A DNA stretch of 49,187 nucleotides from Acetobacteraceae bacterium (GTDB lineage: Bacteria; Pseudomonadota; Alphaproteobacteria; Acetobacterales; Acetobacteraceae), in assembly GCA_003151425.1 (NCBI GenBank), contig PLXO01000120.1:27764-76950 (forward strand), in the 5' to 3' direction. The notes below the pieces were generated by a model that was given only the letters and a program-made list of their open reading frames with translations, made no database searches and had not been told where the DNA came from. Made by a program: the position numbers and the translations under genes. Shown in pieces: positions 8,495 through 19,094 of this stretch (its first letter is position 1; each line of letters opens with the position of its first letter).

Positions 8495-9757
8495 TTAGCG
8501 GAAACGCCGCGCCGCGTACGGAGCCGGATCGATCCCAGGCGCCCGCCCGGCGATCAGATCAGCCACCAGCCTGCCGGTTGCCGGGCCGGCGGTCAGGCCG
8601 ACATGGCCATGGCCGAAGGCGTGCAGCACGTCGGCGCAGCCGGAGGCCGGACCGATGCACGGCAGCCCGTCCGGCGTCGACGGGCGATGACCCATCCAGA
8701 CTTTCACCCGGTCGGCCGGCAGGTCGCGCGGCAGGCCCGGCCAGGTGCGCAATGCAAAGTCGCGCAGGATCTCGGCGCGCTTCCAGTTCGGCGTCGCATC
8801 GAGCCCGGCCAGTTCGACCTGTCCGGCCAGACGCAGTCCTTGCGGCGTCATCACGTTCGACATCTTGCCGTCGCTCGGCATCACCGGCAGGCGCAGCTCG
8901 ATGCCGGGGTCCTTGATCAGGGCGTGATAGCCGCGTTCGGTCTCCAGCGGCACGGCATCCCCGGCCTCGGCCGCCAGCGTCTTCGACCACGCGCCCGCGG
9001 CGATCACCGCCTTGTCGCAGACAAGCTCGCCCGCATCGGAGCGCACCGCGCGCAGCCGCCCGGCCTCGATGTGCAGGCCGGTGACGCGGGCGCGGTGCAG
9101 GCGCGCGCCGAGCGCCTGGGCGTGGCGCACCAACGCCGCAACCAGGGCGCCGGGATCGACGCACTGGCCGTTCTGCTCGATCAGCAGGGCGAATTTATAG
9201 CGCCGATCCAGCGCCGGTTCGCGCTGGCGCAGTTCGTCCTCGTTCAGTTCGAGCCAGCGCGTGCCGTTGTCGTGCCGGATGCGCCACGATGTCGCCTCCG
9301 CCGCGAAGTCCGCGCGTGAGGGGAACACGCACAGCACCCCGTTGCGGCGGATCAGATCGCCCACGCCCGCCTCCTCGGCCAGCTTGCGATGCAGCGCGGG
9401 CGCGTCGGCGAGCAGCGGGGCCAGCGCGCGGGCCGTCGCCTCCACCTTGGCGACGGTCGCGCCGGCGCGGATGAAGCGCCACAGCCAGGGCAGCAGGTGC
9501 GGCAGGTAGCGCCATCGTATCGCCAGCGGTCCGAGCGGATCAACGAGGTAGCCCGGCACCTTCTTCCACAACCCGGGCGCCGATATCGGAATGACCGAGC
9601 TCGGGTTGAGCAGCGTGCCGTTGCCGTAGCTGGCGGCCTGCTCGCCACCGGGATCGCCGGGCTCGACGATGGTCACCGTGTGGCCGTCGCGCAGCAATTC
9701 GACCGCGGTGGCGGCGCCGACGATGCCAGCGCCGATGACGACGATGTGATGGGGCAT
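8495..9757 (-). CDS. D-amino-acid dehydrogenase-like FAD oxidoreductase
   Basis: The 420-residue product has an N-terminal FAD-binding Rossmann motif (HIVVIGAGIVGAATAVELLR) and the DadA-family stretch SYGNGTLLNPSSVIPISAPG. It ends with the conserved MGHRPSTPDGLPCIGP and FGHGHVGLTAGPATG. DadA-type enzymes oxidise D-amino acids at the inner face of the membrane and pass electrons to quinone or a 2Fe-2S partner. ATG 9757 places the GxGxxG at residues ~8-13, typical for the family, whereas 25 extra upstream residues would not fit. It is monocistronic and unrelated in position to the two later dadA-like genes. Confidence 0.85.
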   Translation of the reverse strand: MPHHIVVIGAGIVGAATAVELLRDGHTVTIVEPGDPGGEQAASYGNGTLLNPSSVIPISAPGLWKKVPGYLVDPLGPLAIRWRYLPHLLPWLWRFIRAGATVAKVEATARALAPLLADAPALHRKLAEEAGVGDLIRRNGVLCVFPSRADFAAEATSWRIRHDNGTRWLELNEDELRQREPALDRRYKFALLIEQNGQCVDPGALVAALVRHAQALGARLHRARVTGLHIEAGRLRAVRSDAGELVCDKAVIAAGAWSKTLAAEAGDAVPLETERGYHALIKDPGIELRLPVMPSDGKMSNVMTPQGLRLAGQVELAGLDATPNWKRAEILRDFALRTWPGLPRDLPADRVKVWMGHRPSTPDGLPCIGPASGCADVLHAFGHGHVGLTAGPATGRLVADLIAGRAPGIDPAPYAARRFR

Positions 9758-9828
9758 GCGCTGGTCGTTACACCATCTGCCGCACGGCGTAAAATCGATC
9801 CTGACCGTCTGGCTCGGCCTGCGAGGAA

Positions 9829-9931
9829 GCAAGGTTCACCGCAGAGCAGGCAGAGGAAGAAGTATTGCGCTGCGCGCGAAGCGCCAATCAACACCCTCTG
9901 TGTGCTCTGCGCGCTCTGCAGCGAACCTTGC
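9829..9931. repeat. Palindromic intergenic element
   Basis: The left arm GCAAGGTTCACCGCAGAG (from 9829) and the right arm CTCTGCAGCGAACCTTGC (to 9931) are inverted complements with few mismatches. The GCAGAG/CTCTGC motif is iterated inside both arms. It has no coding potential and lies between a dadA-like gene start and the end of a binding-protein gene, and resembles dispersed CGCAGAG-type repeats. Confidence 0.65.
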
Positions 9932-10026
9932 CTGCCGAAGGCCCCGGAACCACGATCAGAGTGCCGCTACCGCGCCGCCACCCCGCAACGCGCGATCGGC
10001 GCGGCGGCGGCAGGTCGATGCGGCCG

Positions 10027-11598
10027 TCAGGCGCGCTTGACACGGTAGAATTGTGGGAAGCCTTCCGGGATGTCCTTCAGATAGGAATAGAAGGCGGTGG
10101 GCGCGAAAAACATGCCGAGCGGTGCGTAGAGCGGATTTTTGAAGAATTCCACTTGCATTGCGCGACTTGCTGCCTGCTGTTGCGCCAGGTCAGCTGCGGC
10201 GAACCACGACAGCCGCGCCTGTTCCATGGCCGGATCCGTCGGCCAGCCGAACCAGCCGTTGCCGTCCGATTTCAACGCGATCGCGGCCGCCGGCGTGACA
10301 TTGCCGGTGCCGCCGAGGTAGGTGAAGAAAATGTTCCAGCCACCCTTGTCGATCGGCTGCTTGCTGGCGCGCCGCTGCACCACCGTGCCCCAGTCGAGCG
10401 CCTGGTAGTCCACGTTGAAGCCGAGCTTCTTCAGCAGATCGCCCGCCACCTCGGCCTCGGCATTGATGATGGGGAAATTCGACGCCGCCAGTACCACGAT
10501 CTTCTCGCCTTTATAGCCCGCGGCGATCAGTTCTTTCTTTAGCGCATCGAGGTCTTTCGGCCCCTTCATCGTCTCGACGTCGACGGTGCTCGCCATCGGC
10601 GTGCCGGGCACGAACAGTCCGACCCCAGTCTTGATCAGTTCGGGCGCCGCGCCGGCCACCGCCTGCATGAAGTCGTTCTGATCGATCGCCGAAACAACCA
10701 CGCGCCGGATCGCCGGGTTGTCGAACGGAGGGAACAGTTGGTTGAAGCGCATGCAGCCGATCTCACCAGTGTGGTCCTTGACCACCACGACCAGCTTGTT
10801 GTCGCGTTTGAGCTGCGGTACCAGATCGATCGTCGGGTTTTCCCACCAGTCGAACTCGCCCGAGGTCAGCGCCGCAGAGGCGGTGGCCGGATCGGGCTGC
10901 ACCGTCCATTCGACGCGGTCGAAATTCGCCGTCTTCGGCCCCGCGGAAAACTCGGCCGGCCCGTCTGTGCGCGGCACGTAACCGGCGAACTTCTCGTAGA
11001 CCACCTTCGAGCCCGGGATGCGTTCGGCGGCAACGAATTTGAACGGGCCGCTGCCCACCATCTCGGTCACCTGCTGGAACGCGTCGGTCTTGGCCAGCCG
11101 CTCCGGCATGACGCTACACATCACCGCGAGCGCGTCGGGCAGCAGCGCGAAGGGCTTCTTCAGCCGGAAGCGGATCACCTTGTCCGACTGGGCAGAGACC
11201 TCGTCGGTGGCGGACGCGAGCGCCGCGCCGAACACGTCGCGTTTCCACCAGCGCTGGATGGAGGCAACGCAGTCCTTCGCCAGCACCGGCGTGTTGTCGT
11301 GGAATTTCAGCCCGTCGCGCAGCGTGAGGTCCCACTGCGTCTTGTCGGCGTTGAGCGTATGGCCTTCCACCATCTGCGGATGCGGCCGGTAGAGGTTGTC
11401 GAGGCCGTAAAGCCCATCGAAGACCAGATACGCATGATTGCGCGTGATATCCGCCGTAGTCCACACCGGATCGAGCGAGGCCAGGTCGGCTTGCGGAATG
11501 AATTTCAGGAACGATGGCGCCGCCGCCCGGGCGATGCGCGGGGCGGCGAGCGCGGTTGCGCCGGCCAGCGCCGACTTCAGGATTTCACGACGTTGCAT
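10027..11598 (-). CDS. ABC transporter substrate-binding protein, peptide/nickel type (SBP_bac_5)
   Basis: The 523-residue protein starts MQRREILKSALAGATALAAP, a twin-arginine signal (RREILK), then ARAA for cleavage. The mature part has the family-5 periplasmic binding fold: LASLDPVWTTADITRNHAYLVFDGLYG, WDLTLRDGLKFHDNTPV, then a GSGPFKF motif. It would bind oligopeptides, opines or similar solutes in the periplasm. ATG 11598 is chosen because it places the Tat motif at the very N-terminus; alternative starts upstream would add non-signal residues. No permease or ATPase gene is next to it, so it must share a transporter encoded elsewhere. Confidence 0.88.
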   Translation of the reverse strand: MQRREILKSALAGATALAAPRIARAAAPSFLKFIPQADLASLDPVWTTADITRNHAYLVFDGLYGLDNLYRPHPQMVEGHTLNADKTQWDLTLRDGLKFHDNTPVLAKDCVASIQRWWKRDVFGAALASATDEVSAQSDKVIRFRLKKPFALLPDALAVMCSVMPERLAKTDAFQQVTEMVGSGPFKFVAAERIPGSKVVYEKFAGYVPRTDGPAEFSAGPKTANFDRVEWTVQPDPATASAALTSGEFDWWENPTIDLVPQLKRDNKLVVVVKDHTGEIGCMRFNQLFPPFDNPAIRRVVVSAIDQNDFMQAVAGAAPELIKTGVGLFVPGTPMASTVDVETMKGPKDLDALKKELIAAGYKGEKIVVLAASNFPIINAEAEVAGDLLKKLGFNVDYQALDWGTVVQRRASKQPIDKGGWNIFFTYLGGTGNVTPAAAIALKSDGNGWFGWPTDPAMEQARLSWFAAADLAQQQAASRAMQVEFFKNPLYAPLGMFFAPTAFYSYLKDIPEGFPQFYRVKRA

Positions 11599-11760
11599 AG
11601 TTGCTGATCTCTCCATGGTCGCTGTTCCGGGTTGTTCAAGTCTAGCGGGAAACATGGTGTTCGGTAATGCCCAGGCGTCGCGGCTGCGGATTGGTGCGTC
11701 GGGCGGTCGCGCACAATGTGGTCGTGCCCCAGGCGATTGTGCCCCAGACGATCGTGATCG

Positions 11761-12609
11761 TCAGTACCGCTGGTCGTGCAGCGCGGCGGCGATGATCGGC
11801 GCGGCGGCGGCGGACATGCGTTCGCCGTCATGGCCGACGCCGGGCACGTCGATCACCGTCCAGGCACAGTGCGTGCCCAGTGTCGCCGCCGCTGCGTGCC
11901 CGGTGCGAACATATTCGTGGGCGCGGGCGTGGCGCGTCGGGCCCTGCCGCATGGATCGCGGCCCCTTGGGGAAGAAGCGGCCGGTGGTCTTGGTGTCATG
12001 CGTCCCGGCCATCACGGTGATGGGGAAGCCGAGCAGGGAACGAAGCGCATCCGGATCGACCTCGGTGTCGCCAAGGCCGAACGGCCACGCAATGTCGAGA
12101 GCCGGCATCGCATAGGTGCCCGCGTTGGCGCTGACCGCGACGGCGACGCGCTCGCGGAAGCCGAACGACAGCATGCGGTGCACGAACTGGCCACCCGCGG
12201 AATGACCGAACAGCCCGTAGCGCTCGCGCGTAGTGACGCCTTGGGCGCGCAGCAGGTTGAACAGGCGGGCGTCGATGCAGTAGGTCCATTGCTCGCGCGG
12301 ATTGGCGCTGCCGTCTTCCTTGTGCAGGTTACCGAAGTGGTAGCGGAGGTAATCCGGGAAGGCGGCCTCGGAGAATTCAACGGCGATGGCGAGGATATCG
12401 ACTGCGTCGACCAGCGTCATCCAGTAGTCGCGGTAGGCGGCACCGTTGCGGCCGACGCCATGATGCACCAGCAGCACTTGGCTGTTGGGCGTGAAGCCGT
12501 GTGGACAGGCGGCATGCAGCGTCAGCGTGCAGTCGGGAAACGCCGGGTCGGTGTAGGTCAGGGAATGCGCGCCCGGCGCCTGCACCAGGCGCGACAGGTC
12601 GGTCATCAT
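11761..12609 (-). CDS. Alpha/beta hydrolase (esterase/depolymerase-like)
   Basis: The 282-residue protein has LLVHHGVGRNGAAYRDYW, resembling the oxyanion-hole region of PHB-depolymerase-like esterases, the nucleophile elbow GHSAGG (Ser137), ITVMAGTHDTKT near the acid residue, and PGVGHDGERM supplying the catalytic His. No signal peptide is visible, so it is probably cytoplasmic. It lies about 160 bp upstream of, and co-oriented with, the peptide-type binding protein gene, so co-transcription is possible. Substrate unknown. Confidence 0.75.
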   Translation of the reverse strand: MMTDLSRLVQAPGAHSLTYTDPAFPDCTLTLHAACPHGFTPNSQVLLVHHGVGRNGAAYRDYWMTLVDAVDILAIAVEFSEAAFPDYLRYHFGNLHKEDGSANPREQWTYCIDARLFNLLRAQGVTTRERYGLFGHSAGGQFVHRMLSFGFRERVAVAVSANAGTYAMPALDIAWPFGLGDTEVDPDALRSLLGFPITVMAGTHDTKTTGRFFPKGPRSMRQGPTRHARAHEYVRTGHAAAATLGTHCAWTVIDVPGVGHDGERMSAAAAPIIAAALHDQRY

Positions 12610-12792
12610 CCACGTCCGCCGTTAGGGTACCGAAGGCTACGCCGCTCCGGCACCAAAGGCTATTACGATGCGACCCGCCCTGGAAGCGGCGGGCAGGAAC
12701 GCTCGACGCCCCCTGGCCACTTGGCCGGTTCCGACCGCCGATGCATTGCGTCACAGTTGGGCGAATAGGCAGCATGGACACGTGGACGCACC

Positions 12793-13141
12793 ATGAACAT
12801 CGGCATCATCGGCGCCGGCAATGTCGGCGCGAGTTTGGCGACAGGATGGCTACGCGCAGGCCATGCCATCACCTGTGGCGTGCGTGACCCGCGGCGCCAA
12901 GCGGGCGCCGGGCCGGCTGGGGTACGCGCCGCTGCCAGCGGTGATGTACGTCGCCGGCGACGATGCGGATGCCAAGCGTGTCGTCCTGGGACTGGTGTCG
13001 GAGCTTGGATTTCAGGCGATCGACGCCGGCAAGCTGGCGATCGCGCGCCTGCTGGAGCCGATGGCGATGCTGTGGATCCACATGACGATGAACCGCGATC
13101 AGGACCTAGCGACGGCGTACGCGCTGACCCACCGGCCGTAA
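12793..13141 (+). pseudogene. F420-dependent NADP reductase-like protein, deleted and frameshifted
   Basis: The frame from ATG 12793 gives MNIGIIGAGNVGASLATGWL then RAGHAITCGVRDP, the NADP-binding start of the NADPH:F420 oxidoreductase-like family. The matching C-terminal half, AVMYVAGDDADAKRVVLGLV then SELGFQAIDAG and ARLLEPMAMLWI, is in a different frame and ends at 13141. The ~100 residues between them in intact relatives are absent. A deletion with frameshift has inactivated it. Confidence 0.75.
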
Positions 13142-13151
13142 ACGTCGCGCA

Positions 13152-13412
13152 TCACAGATGGACGCCGCGCTCCAGGATCTCCAGCGTGTATTCGCGATAG
13201 GTCATGCCGAGTTCCTCCGCGCGCGCCAGCCGGCGCAGCGCGATTTCGCGTGCCGGCGTCTTCCACGCCCGTTTGACCGCGCGCTTCCAGCACCAGTGGC
13301 GCCAGGATTCGCCGGGATCGACCGGCTCCCGATCGAGTGGCGGGCCGCCGTTGTGACCGACGCGCGCGATCGTCGCGATCAGATCATGTGCGGTCCATTC
13401 GGCGTCGTTCAT
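13152..13412 (-). CDS. Conserved small protein with HNGGPPLD motif, unknown function
   Basis: This basic 86-residue protein has an N-terminal VGHNGGPPLD motif and a C-terminal half WCWKRAVKRAWKTPAREIAL ending in MTYREYTLEILERG. I recognise this as a recurrent uncharacterised alphaproteobacterial protein and know no function. Its ATG overlaps the TGA of the upstream FAD-subunit gene by four bases (ATGA, 13409-13412), so it is probably translated by coupling from the coxSLM mRNA. The cluster of aromatic and basic residues would allow a nucleic-acid or partner-protein binding role; that is speculation. Confidence 0.65.
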   Translation of the reverse strand: MNDAEWTAHDLIATIARVGHNGGPPLDREPVDPGESWRHWCWKRAVKRAWKTPAREIALRRLARAEELGMTYREYTLEILERGVHL

Positions 13413-14227
13413 GCCGGGCGCCGAACGGTGGTTCGACTCGCCTTCGCCAGGGCGCGTTTGGCCATGACGCCGACCAGATGCGCGCGATACTCGGCGCTGG
13501 CGTGGATGTCGCCGTTCAGGTCAGCGGATGGCGTCGTGATCGCGGCGATCGCATCGGCGGAGAAGTTGGCAGACAACACCTGCTCCATCGCGGTGTGGCG
13601 GAACACGCCGCCCTGCCCTGCCCCGGTCACCGCGACGCGCACACCGCCCGCGGTTTTGGCAACGAACACGCCGACGATGGCGTAACGCGAGGCGGGGTTG
13701 GGGAACTTCTCGTAGGCCGCCTTTTCCGGCACCGGGAACTCGATCGCGGTGATGATCTCGTCCTGCGCCAGCGCGGTGGTAAACATGCCCTGGAAGAACT
13801 CGTCGGCCTTGATCGAGCGCTTGTTGGTCTTGATCGTGGCCCCCAGCGCCAGCGCGCCGGCGGGATAATCCGCTGACGGGTCGTTGTTGGCGAGCGAGCC
13901 GCCGATCGTGCCGCGATGGCGCACCTGCTGGTCGCCGATATGCGCAGCGAGATGCGCCAGCGCGGGGATCTTCGCCTTCACCTCGGCACTGCCGGCGACC
14001 GCGGCGTGCGTGGTCATCGCGCCGATCGTTACGGTATTGCCAGATACGGTGATGCCGGTGAGCCCGGTCTTCGCCAGGTCCACCACCACGGAGGGTTTGT
14101 TCAGGCGCTGCTTCAGAACCGGAATGAGCGTCATCCCGCCGGCCATCGCCTTGGCGTCGGCATCGGCGGCGAGCATGGCGGCCGCGTCGGCGACGCTGCC
14201 GGGCTTCTGATAGGTGAAATCGTACAT
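13409..14227 (-). CDS. Xanthine dehydrogenase/CODH family FAD subunit (CoxM-like)
   Basis: The 272-residue product carries the FAD-binding motifs of molybdenum hydroxylase medium subunits: AKAMAGGMTLIPVLKQRL (AGGT/S-type loop) and RHRGTIGGSLANNDPSADYP (TIGG motif). It would take electrons from the 2Fe-2S subunit onto FAD. ATG 14227 gives MYDFTYQKPGSVADAA, a canonical CoxM start. It is the third gene of the coxS-coxL-coxM operon, 17 bp after the large-subunit stop, and overlaps the downstream small gene by four bases. Confidence 0.9.
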   Translation of the reverse strand: MYDFTYQKPGSVADAAAMLAADADAKAMAGGMTLIPVLKQRLNKPSVVVDLAKTGLTGITVSGNTVTIGAMTTHAAVAGSAEVKAKIPALAHLAAHIGDQQVRHRGTIGGSLANNDPSADYPAGALALGATIKTNKRSIKADEFFQGMFTTALAQDEIITAIEFPVPEKAAYEKFPNPASRYAIVGVFVAKTAGGVRVAVTGAGQGGVFRHTAMEQVLSANFSADAIAAITTPSADLNGDIHASAEYRAHLVGVMAKRALAKASRTTVRRPA

Positions 14228-14244
14228 TGCTTGACCCCCTCGCT

Positions 14245-16653
14245 CTATTCCGCTGCCGTCCCCCGGGTCGAGTGCCCGGGGGCATGAGTTGGCCGGCCCG
14301 CCTGCATGATCGACCAAATCTTCGGCGCGCTCGCCGGCATGTTGATATGCCGTACGCCGTACTCCTTCAGCGCGTCGATCACCGCGTTGATGATCGCCGG
14401 CGGCGAGCCGATCGCGCCGACCTCGCCACAGCCCTTCACGCCCAGCGGGTTGTGCGTGCAGAGCGTGATCTCCGTTCCCACCTTAATGTTCGGCAAGTTG
14501 TCGGCGCGCGGCATGGTGTAGTCCATCATCGAGCCGGACAGTAGCTGCCCGGCGCTGTCGTAGACCGCGTTCTCCAGCAGTGCCTGGCCGATGCCCTGGG
14601 CGACCCCGCCCTGCACCTGGCCCTCGACGATCATCGGGTTGATGACGCGCCCCACATCGTCGACCGCAACGAAATTCTCCACCGAGATTACACCGGTGTC
14701 GGGATCGATTTCGACCTCGGCGACGTGGCAGCCACCAGGAAAAGTGAAGTTCTTCGGGTCGTAGAACGAGGTCTCGTCGAGGCCGGGTTCCAGCTCTTCG
14801 ATCGGGTAGTTGTGCGGCACGTAGGCGGCAAGCGAAATGTCGGTCAGGGTCTTCACCTTGTCGGTGCCGGCGACGGTGAACTTGTTGTCCTTGAACTCGA
14901 TGTCGTCGACCGAGGCTTCCATCAGGTGGGCGGCGATCTTCTTGCCCTTGGCGATGATCTTGTCCATCGCCTTGACCATCGCCGAGCCGCCGACCGCCAG
15001 GCTGCGGCTGCCGTACGTTCCCATGCCGAACGGGATCTTCGCGGTGTCGCCGTGCACGATGTCGACATGGTCCATCGGCACGCCGAGCTGCGCGGCGACA
15101 AGCTGCGCGAAGGTCGTCTCGTGGCCCTGGCCGTGGCTGTGCGAGCCGGTATAGACCGTGACGCTGCCGGTCGGATGCACTTTGATGTTCGCCACTTCAT
15201 ACAGACCGGCGCGGGCGCCAAGCGAGCCCACCACCGCCGACGGCGCGATGCCGCAGGCCTCCAGGTAGGTCGATACGCCGATGCCGCGCAGCTTGCCCTT
15301 GCCGGAAGCCGTCTTGCGCCGCGCCTCGAACCCGGCGTAGTCGGCCGCCTTCAGCGCGCCATCCAGGGTCGCCGTGTAATTGCCGCTGTCGTACTGCAGC
15401 GCCACCGGCGTCTGGTACGGGAATGCATCGTTCGGAATGAAGTTGCGCCGCCGCAGGTCAACCCGGTCGATGCCGGTGTCGTGCGCGACCGCGTCCACCA
15501 GCCGCTCCAGCAGGAATGTCGCCTCCGGCCTTCCGGCGCCGCGATAGGCGTCCACCGGCACGGTGTTGGTGAAGATCGCCTTTACCTCGGCGTAGATCAC
15601 CGGCGTTTTGTAGACCCCAGCCAGCAGCGTGGCGTACAGATAGGTCGGCACGCAGGGCGCGAAGGTGGACAGGTAGGCGCCCATGTTGGCCAGCGTGTGC
15701 ACGCGCAGCGCCAGGAAATGGCCGCCCTGGTCGATCGCCATCTCGGCGGTCGAGACGTGGTCGCGTCCGTGCGCATCCGACATGAAGCTTTCGTTGCGCT
15801 CGGCGGTCCACTTCACCGGCTTGCGCAGCTTGCCGGCGGCCCAGGTGACGATCGCCTCCTCGGCGTAATGATAGATCTTCGATCCGAAGCCGCCGCCCAC
15901 GTCGGGCGCCACCACGCGCAGCTTGTTCTCCGGGATGTGCAGCACGAAGGCGCCCATCAGCAGGCGGATCACGTGCGGGTTCTGGCTAGTGGTGTACAGC
16001 GTGTAGTCGCCGTTGCTGGTGTCGAAGTCGCCGAGCGCGGCGCGCGGCTCCATCGCGTTAGGGATCAGCCGATTATTCTCCAGTTCCAGCTTGACGACTT
16101 TCGCCGCGCCGGCGAATGCCGCGTCCACCGCCGCCTTGTCGCCGATGTGCCAGTCGTAGCAGACATTGCCGGCCGCATCGTCGTGCACCAGCGCGGCCCC
16201 CGCCTTCACCGCGTCGCCCAGCGAGACGACGGCCGGCAGGTCCTGGTAGTCGATCACCAGCGCCTCGGCCGCATCCTTCGCCGCCTGCTTCGTCGTCGCG
16301 ATCACCACCGCGACCGGATCGCCGACGTGGCGCACCTTGCCGACCGCCAGCACGGGATGCGGCGGCTCGGCCATCGGCGATCCGTCCTTGTTGTGGATCT
16401 GCCAGCCGCAGGGCAGCCCGCCCACGTTGTCCGCCGCCATGTCGGCGCCGGTGAAGACCGCGACCACGCCGGGCGCCTTCGCTGCCACCTTAGTGTCGAT
16501 GCCGCCGAGCTTCGCATGCGGCCGGTCGGACCGCTTGATGTAGGCGTGAAGCTGGCCATGCCGGTTGATGTCGTCGGTGTAGGTGCCGCGGCCGCTGAGG
16601 AAACGATAATCCTCCTTGCGACGGACCGATGCGCCGATACCCTCGAAGCCCAT
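14245..16653 (-). CDS. Xanthine dehydrogenase/CODH family molybdopterin subunit (form II CoxL-like)
   Basis: About 802 residues form a complete molybdenum-hydroxylase large subunit. [20 protein letters not shown] binds the pyranopterin cofactor, the active-site loop is VDAYRGAGR (residues 369-375), and the C-terminal [15 protein letters not shown] supplies the catalytic Glu. True aerobic CO dehydrogenases (form I) carry AYXCSFR with the Cu-binding Cys. AYRGAGR is the form II signature, whose physiological substrate is usually unknown and may be a heterocycle or aldehyde. ATG 16653 is preferred over 16662 because GGGA sits at better spacing. It lies between coxS and coxM. Confidence 0.92.
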   Translation of the reverse strand: MGFEGIGASVRRKEDYRFLSGRGTYTDDINRHGQLHAYIKRSDRPHAKLGGIDTKVAAKAPGVVAVFTGADMAADNVGGLPCGWQIHNKDGSPMAEPPHPVLAVGKVRHVGDPVAVVIATTKQAAKDAAEALVIDYQDLPAVVSLGDAVKAGAALVHDDAAGNVCYDWHIGDKAAVDAAFAGAAKVVKLELENNRLIPNAMEPRAALGDFDTSNGDYTLYTTSQNPHVIRLLMGAFVLHIPENKLRVVAPDVGGGFGSKIYHYAEEAIVTWAAGKLRKPVKWTAERNESFMSDAHGRDHVSTAEMAIDQGGHFLALRVHTLANMGAYLSTFAPCVPTYLYATLLAGVYKTPVIYAEVKAIFTNTVPVDAYRGAGRPEATFLLERLVDAVAHDTGIDRVDLRRRNFIPNDAFPYQTPVALQYDSGNYTATLDGALKAADYAGFEARRKTASGKGKLRGIGVSTYLEACGIAPSAVVGSLGARAGLYEVANIKVHPTGSVTVYTGSHSHGQGHETTFAQLVAAQLGVPMDHVDIVHGDTAKIPFGMGTYGSRSLAVGGSAMVKAMDKIIAKGKKIAAHLMEASVDDIEFKDNKFTVAGTDKVKTLTDISLAAYVPHNYPIEELEPGLDETSFYDPKNFTFPGGCHVAEVEIDPDTGVISVENFVAVDDVGRVINPMIVEGQVQGGVAQGIGQALLENAVYDSAGQLLSGSMMDYTMPRADNLPNIKVGTEITLCTHNPLGVKGCGEVGAIGSPPAIINAVIDALKEYGVRHINMPASAPKIWSIMQAGRPTHAPGHSTRGTAAE

Positions 16654-16684
16654 GGATGTCATTCCCGGTTTTTGTTGTTGGGCG

Positions 16685-17173
16685 CTACGCCGCGGCGGCC
16701 TTGTCGTGCATCAACGGCCACGCCGCAGCGATCGCCTTGACGATGTTATGATACCCGGTACAACGACAGAGATTGCCCTCGAGCCCCTCGCGGATCTGCC
16801 GCTCGGTCAGGCCTTCGGGGTGGCTTTGCACAAGGTCGATCGCGCTCATGACCATGCCGGGCGTGCAAAAGCCGCATTGCAGCGCGTGGTGCTCGCGGAA
16901 CATCTCCTGCATCGGGTGCAGGGTGCCGTCGGCCGCCGCCAGGCCCTCGATCGTGGCGACTGCGGTGCCCTCGGCCTGCAACGCCAGCATGGTGCAGGAT
17001 TTCACCGAGGTGCCGTCCAGGTGCACCACGCAGGCGCCGCACTGGCTGGTATCGCAGCCGACATGCGTGCCGGTGAGGCCGAGCTTCTCACGCAGCAGTT
17101 CGACCAGGAGGGTGCGACCCTCCACGTCAACCGTATGCGGTGTACCATTCACCGTCAGTGTTACCTGAGGCAT
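16685..17173 (-). CDS. Xanthine dehydrogenase/CODH family 2Fe-2S subunit (CoxS-like)
   Basis: The 162-residue product has two [2Fe-2S] sites: plant-ferredoxin-type Cys40, 45, 48 and 60 ([17 protein letters not shown]...C) and the C-terminal four-helix site Cys100, 103, 136 and 138 ([10 protein letters not shown] and NLCRCTGY). It transfers electrons from the molybdenum site to FAD. It is the promoter-proximal gene of the coxSLM operon, diverging from the hydrogenase operon across about 290 bp. ATG 17173 gives [10 protein letters not shown], standard for the family. Confidence 0.92.
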   Translation of the reverse strand: MPQVTLTVNGTPHTVDVEGRTLLVELLREKLGLTGTHVGCDTSQCGACVVHLDGTSVKSCTMLALQAEGTAVATIEGLAAADGTLHPMQEMFREHHALQCGFCTPGMVMSAIDLVQSHPEGLTERQIREGLEGNLCRCTGYHNIVKAIAAAWPLMHDKAAAA

Positions 17174-17281
17174 TCGCGCGCTCCCCTTTGATTCTTCCCG
17201 CGGTCGATACTCCGAGTGTTGCCGTGCCACGTGGACGCGGTCAAGCGAGGAAAGGTCTGGGCGGGGCATTGTATTCTCCCC

Positions 17282-17383
17282 CTCCCCTTGAGGGAGGAGG
17301 ATGGGGGGAGGGGCTGGTGCGGCACGAACTTGAAGAGTGACCCTGGCAACAACCCCTCCCCCAACCCCCTCCCGCAAGGGGAG
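17282..17383. repeat. GC-rich palindromic element in the cox-hydrogenase divergent region
   Basis: The left arm 17282-17313 (CTCCCCTTGAGGGAGGAGG...) and the right arm 17353-17383 (...CCTCCCGCAAGGGGAG) are imperfect inverted complements around a 39-nt centre. It resembles common CTCCCCTTGCGGGAGGGG dispersed repeats. It lies between the divergent coxS and hydrogenase promoters, so it could insulate or alter both. Confidence 0.6.
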
Positions 17384-17464
17384 TGAGAGAGTGCTTCGCC
17401 CCCGGTGGCCAAGCGACCGCCAAGGGCCTAAGGATTGCGTGAACGGCCACAGGCGGAGGTCCGG

Positions 17465-18629
<1,165 letters not shown>

Positions 18630-18643
<14 letters not shown>

Positions 18644-19094
18644 ACGCATCGTCCTGGCGCATCCGTTCTTCGCCGGGTTGGAGACGGAGCTGGGACAGTT
18701 GATTTCCGGCTGCGCGCGCAATCATCGCTTCGATCCGGGCCACTACCTCGGGCACGAGGGCGATCCCGCCAACGAGTTCTATCTGATCCGGCATGGCAAG
18801 GTGGCGCTGGAAATCACGCCGCCGGGGCAGCCGGCCATCGTGTTCGCCACCGAGGACGAGGGCGATATCGTCGGCGCCTCCTGGCTGGTGCCGCCGTATC
18901 GCTGGCGGTTCGATGCCCGCGCGGTGGAGCTGACCAGGGCGATCGGAATCGATGCGAAATGCCTGCGCGACAAATGCGAGGCCGACCATCATCTGGGGTA
19001 CGCGATGATGAAGCGGTTTCTCCCGGTGATCATGCAGCAGCTCGACGAAACCCGCCTGCAGATCCTCGATATATACGGGCAAAGCGGACGGTGA
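18630..19094 (+). CDS. Stand-alone cyclic nucleotide-binding-fold protein in hydrogenase operon
   Basis: The 154-residue protein is a single CRP-type cNMP-binding domain: [31 protein letters not shown], a phosphate-binding-cassette equivalent [20 protein letters not shown], then two helices. There is no C-terminal helix-turn-helix, so it is not a DNA-binding regulator. The cassette retains an Arg but lacks the GE pair that binds ribose in classical cAMP sites. It lies between the beta and gamma hydrogenase subunit genes with overlaps on both sides (14 bp upstream, GTGA downstream) and an AAGGAGA ribosome site, so it is expected in stoichiometric amounts as an accessory or allosteric subunit. 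Confidence 0.85.

Noticed and set aside
14260-14282. CCCCCGGG...CCCGGGGG hairpin near the end of the coxL-like gene, considered as a terminator
   Set aside because: It lies inside the coding sequence, lacks a T-run and would separate two genes that clearly form one operon.
14725-16740. 671-residue open frame antisense to coxL
   Set aside because: Composition is Arg/His/Val-rich without motifs, and it is the mirror of a well-recognised coding gene.
17318-17336. GGCACGAACTTGA considered as a sigma-54 promoter for the hydrogenase operon
   Set aside because: The -12 element should read TTGC at a fixed spacing; here it is TGAA, so the match is not convincing.
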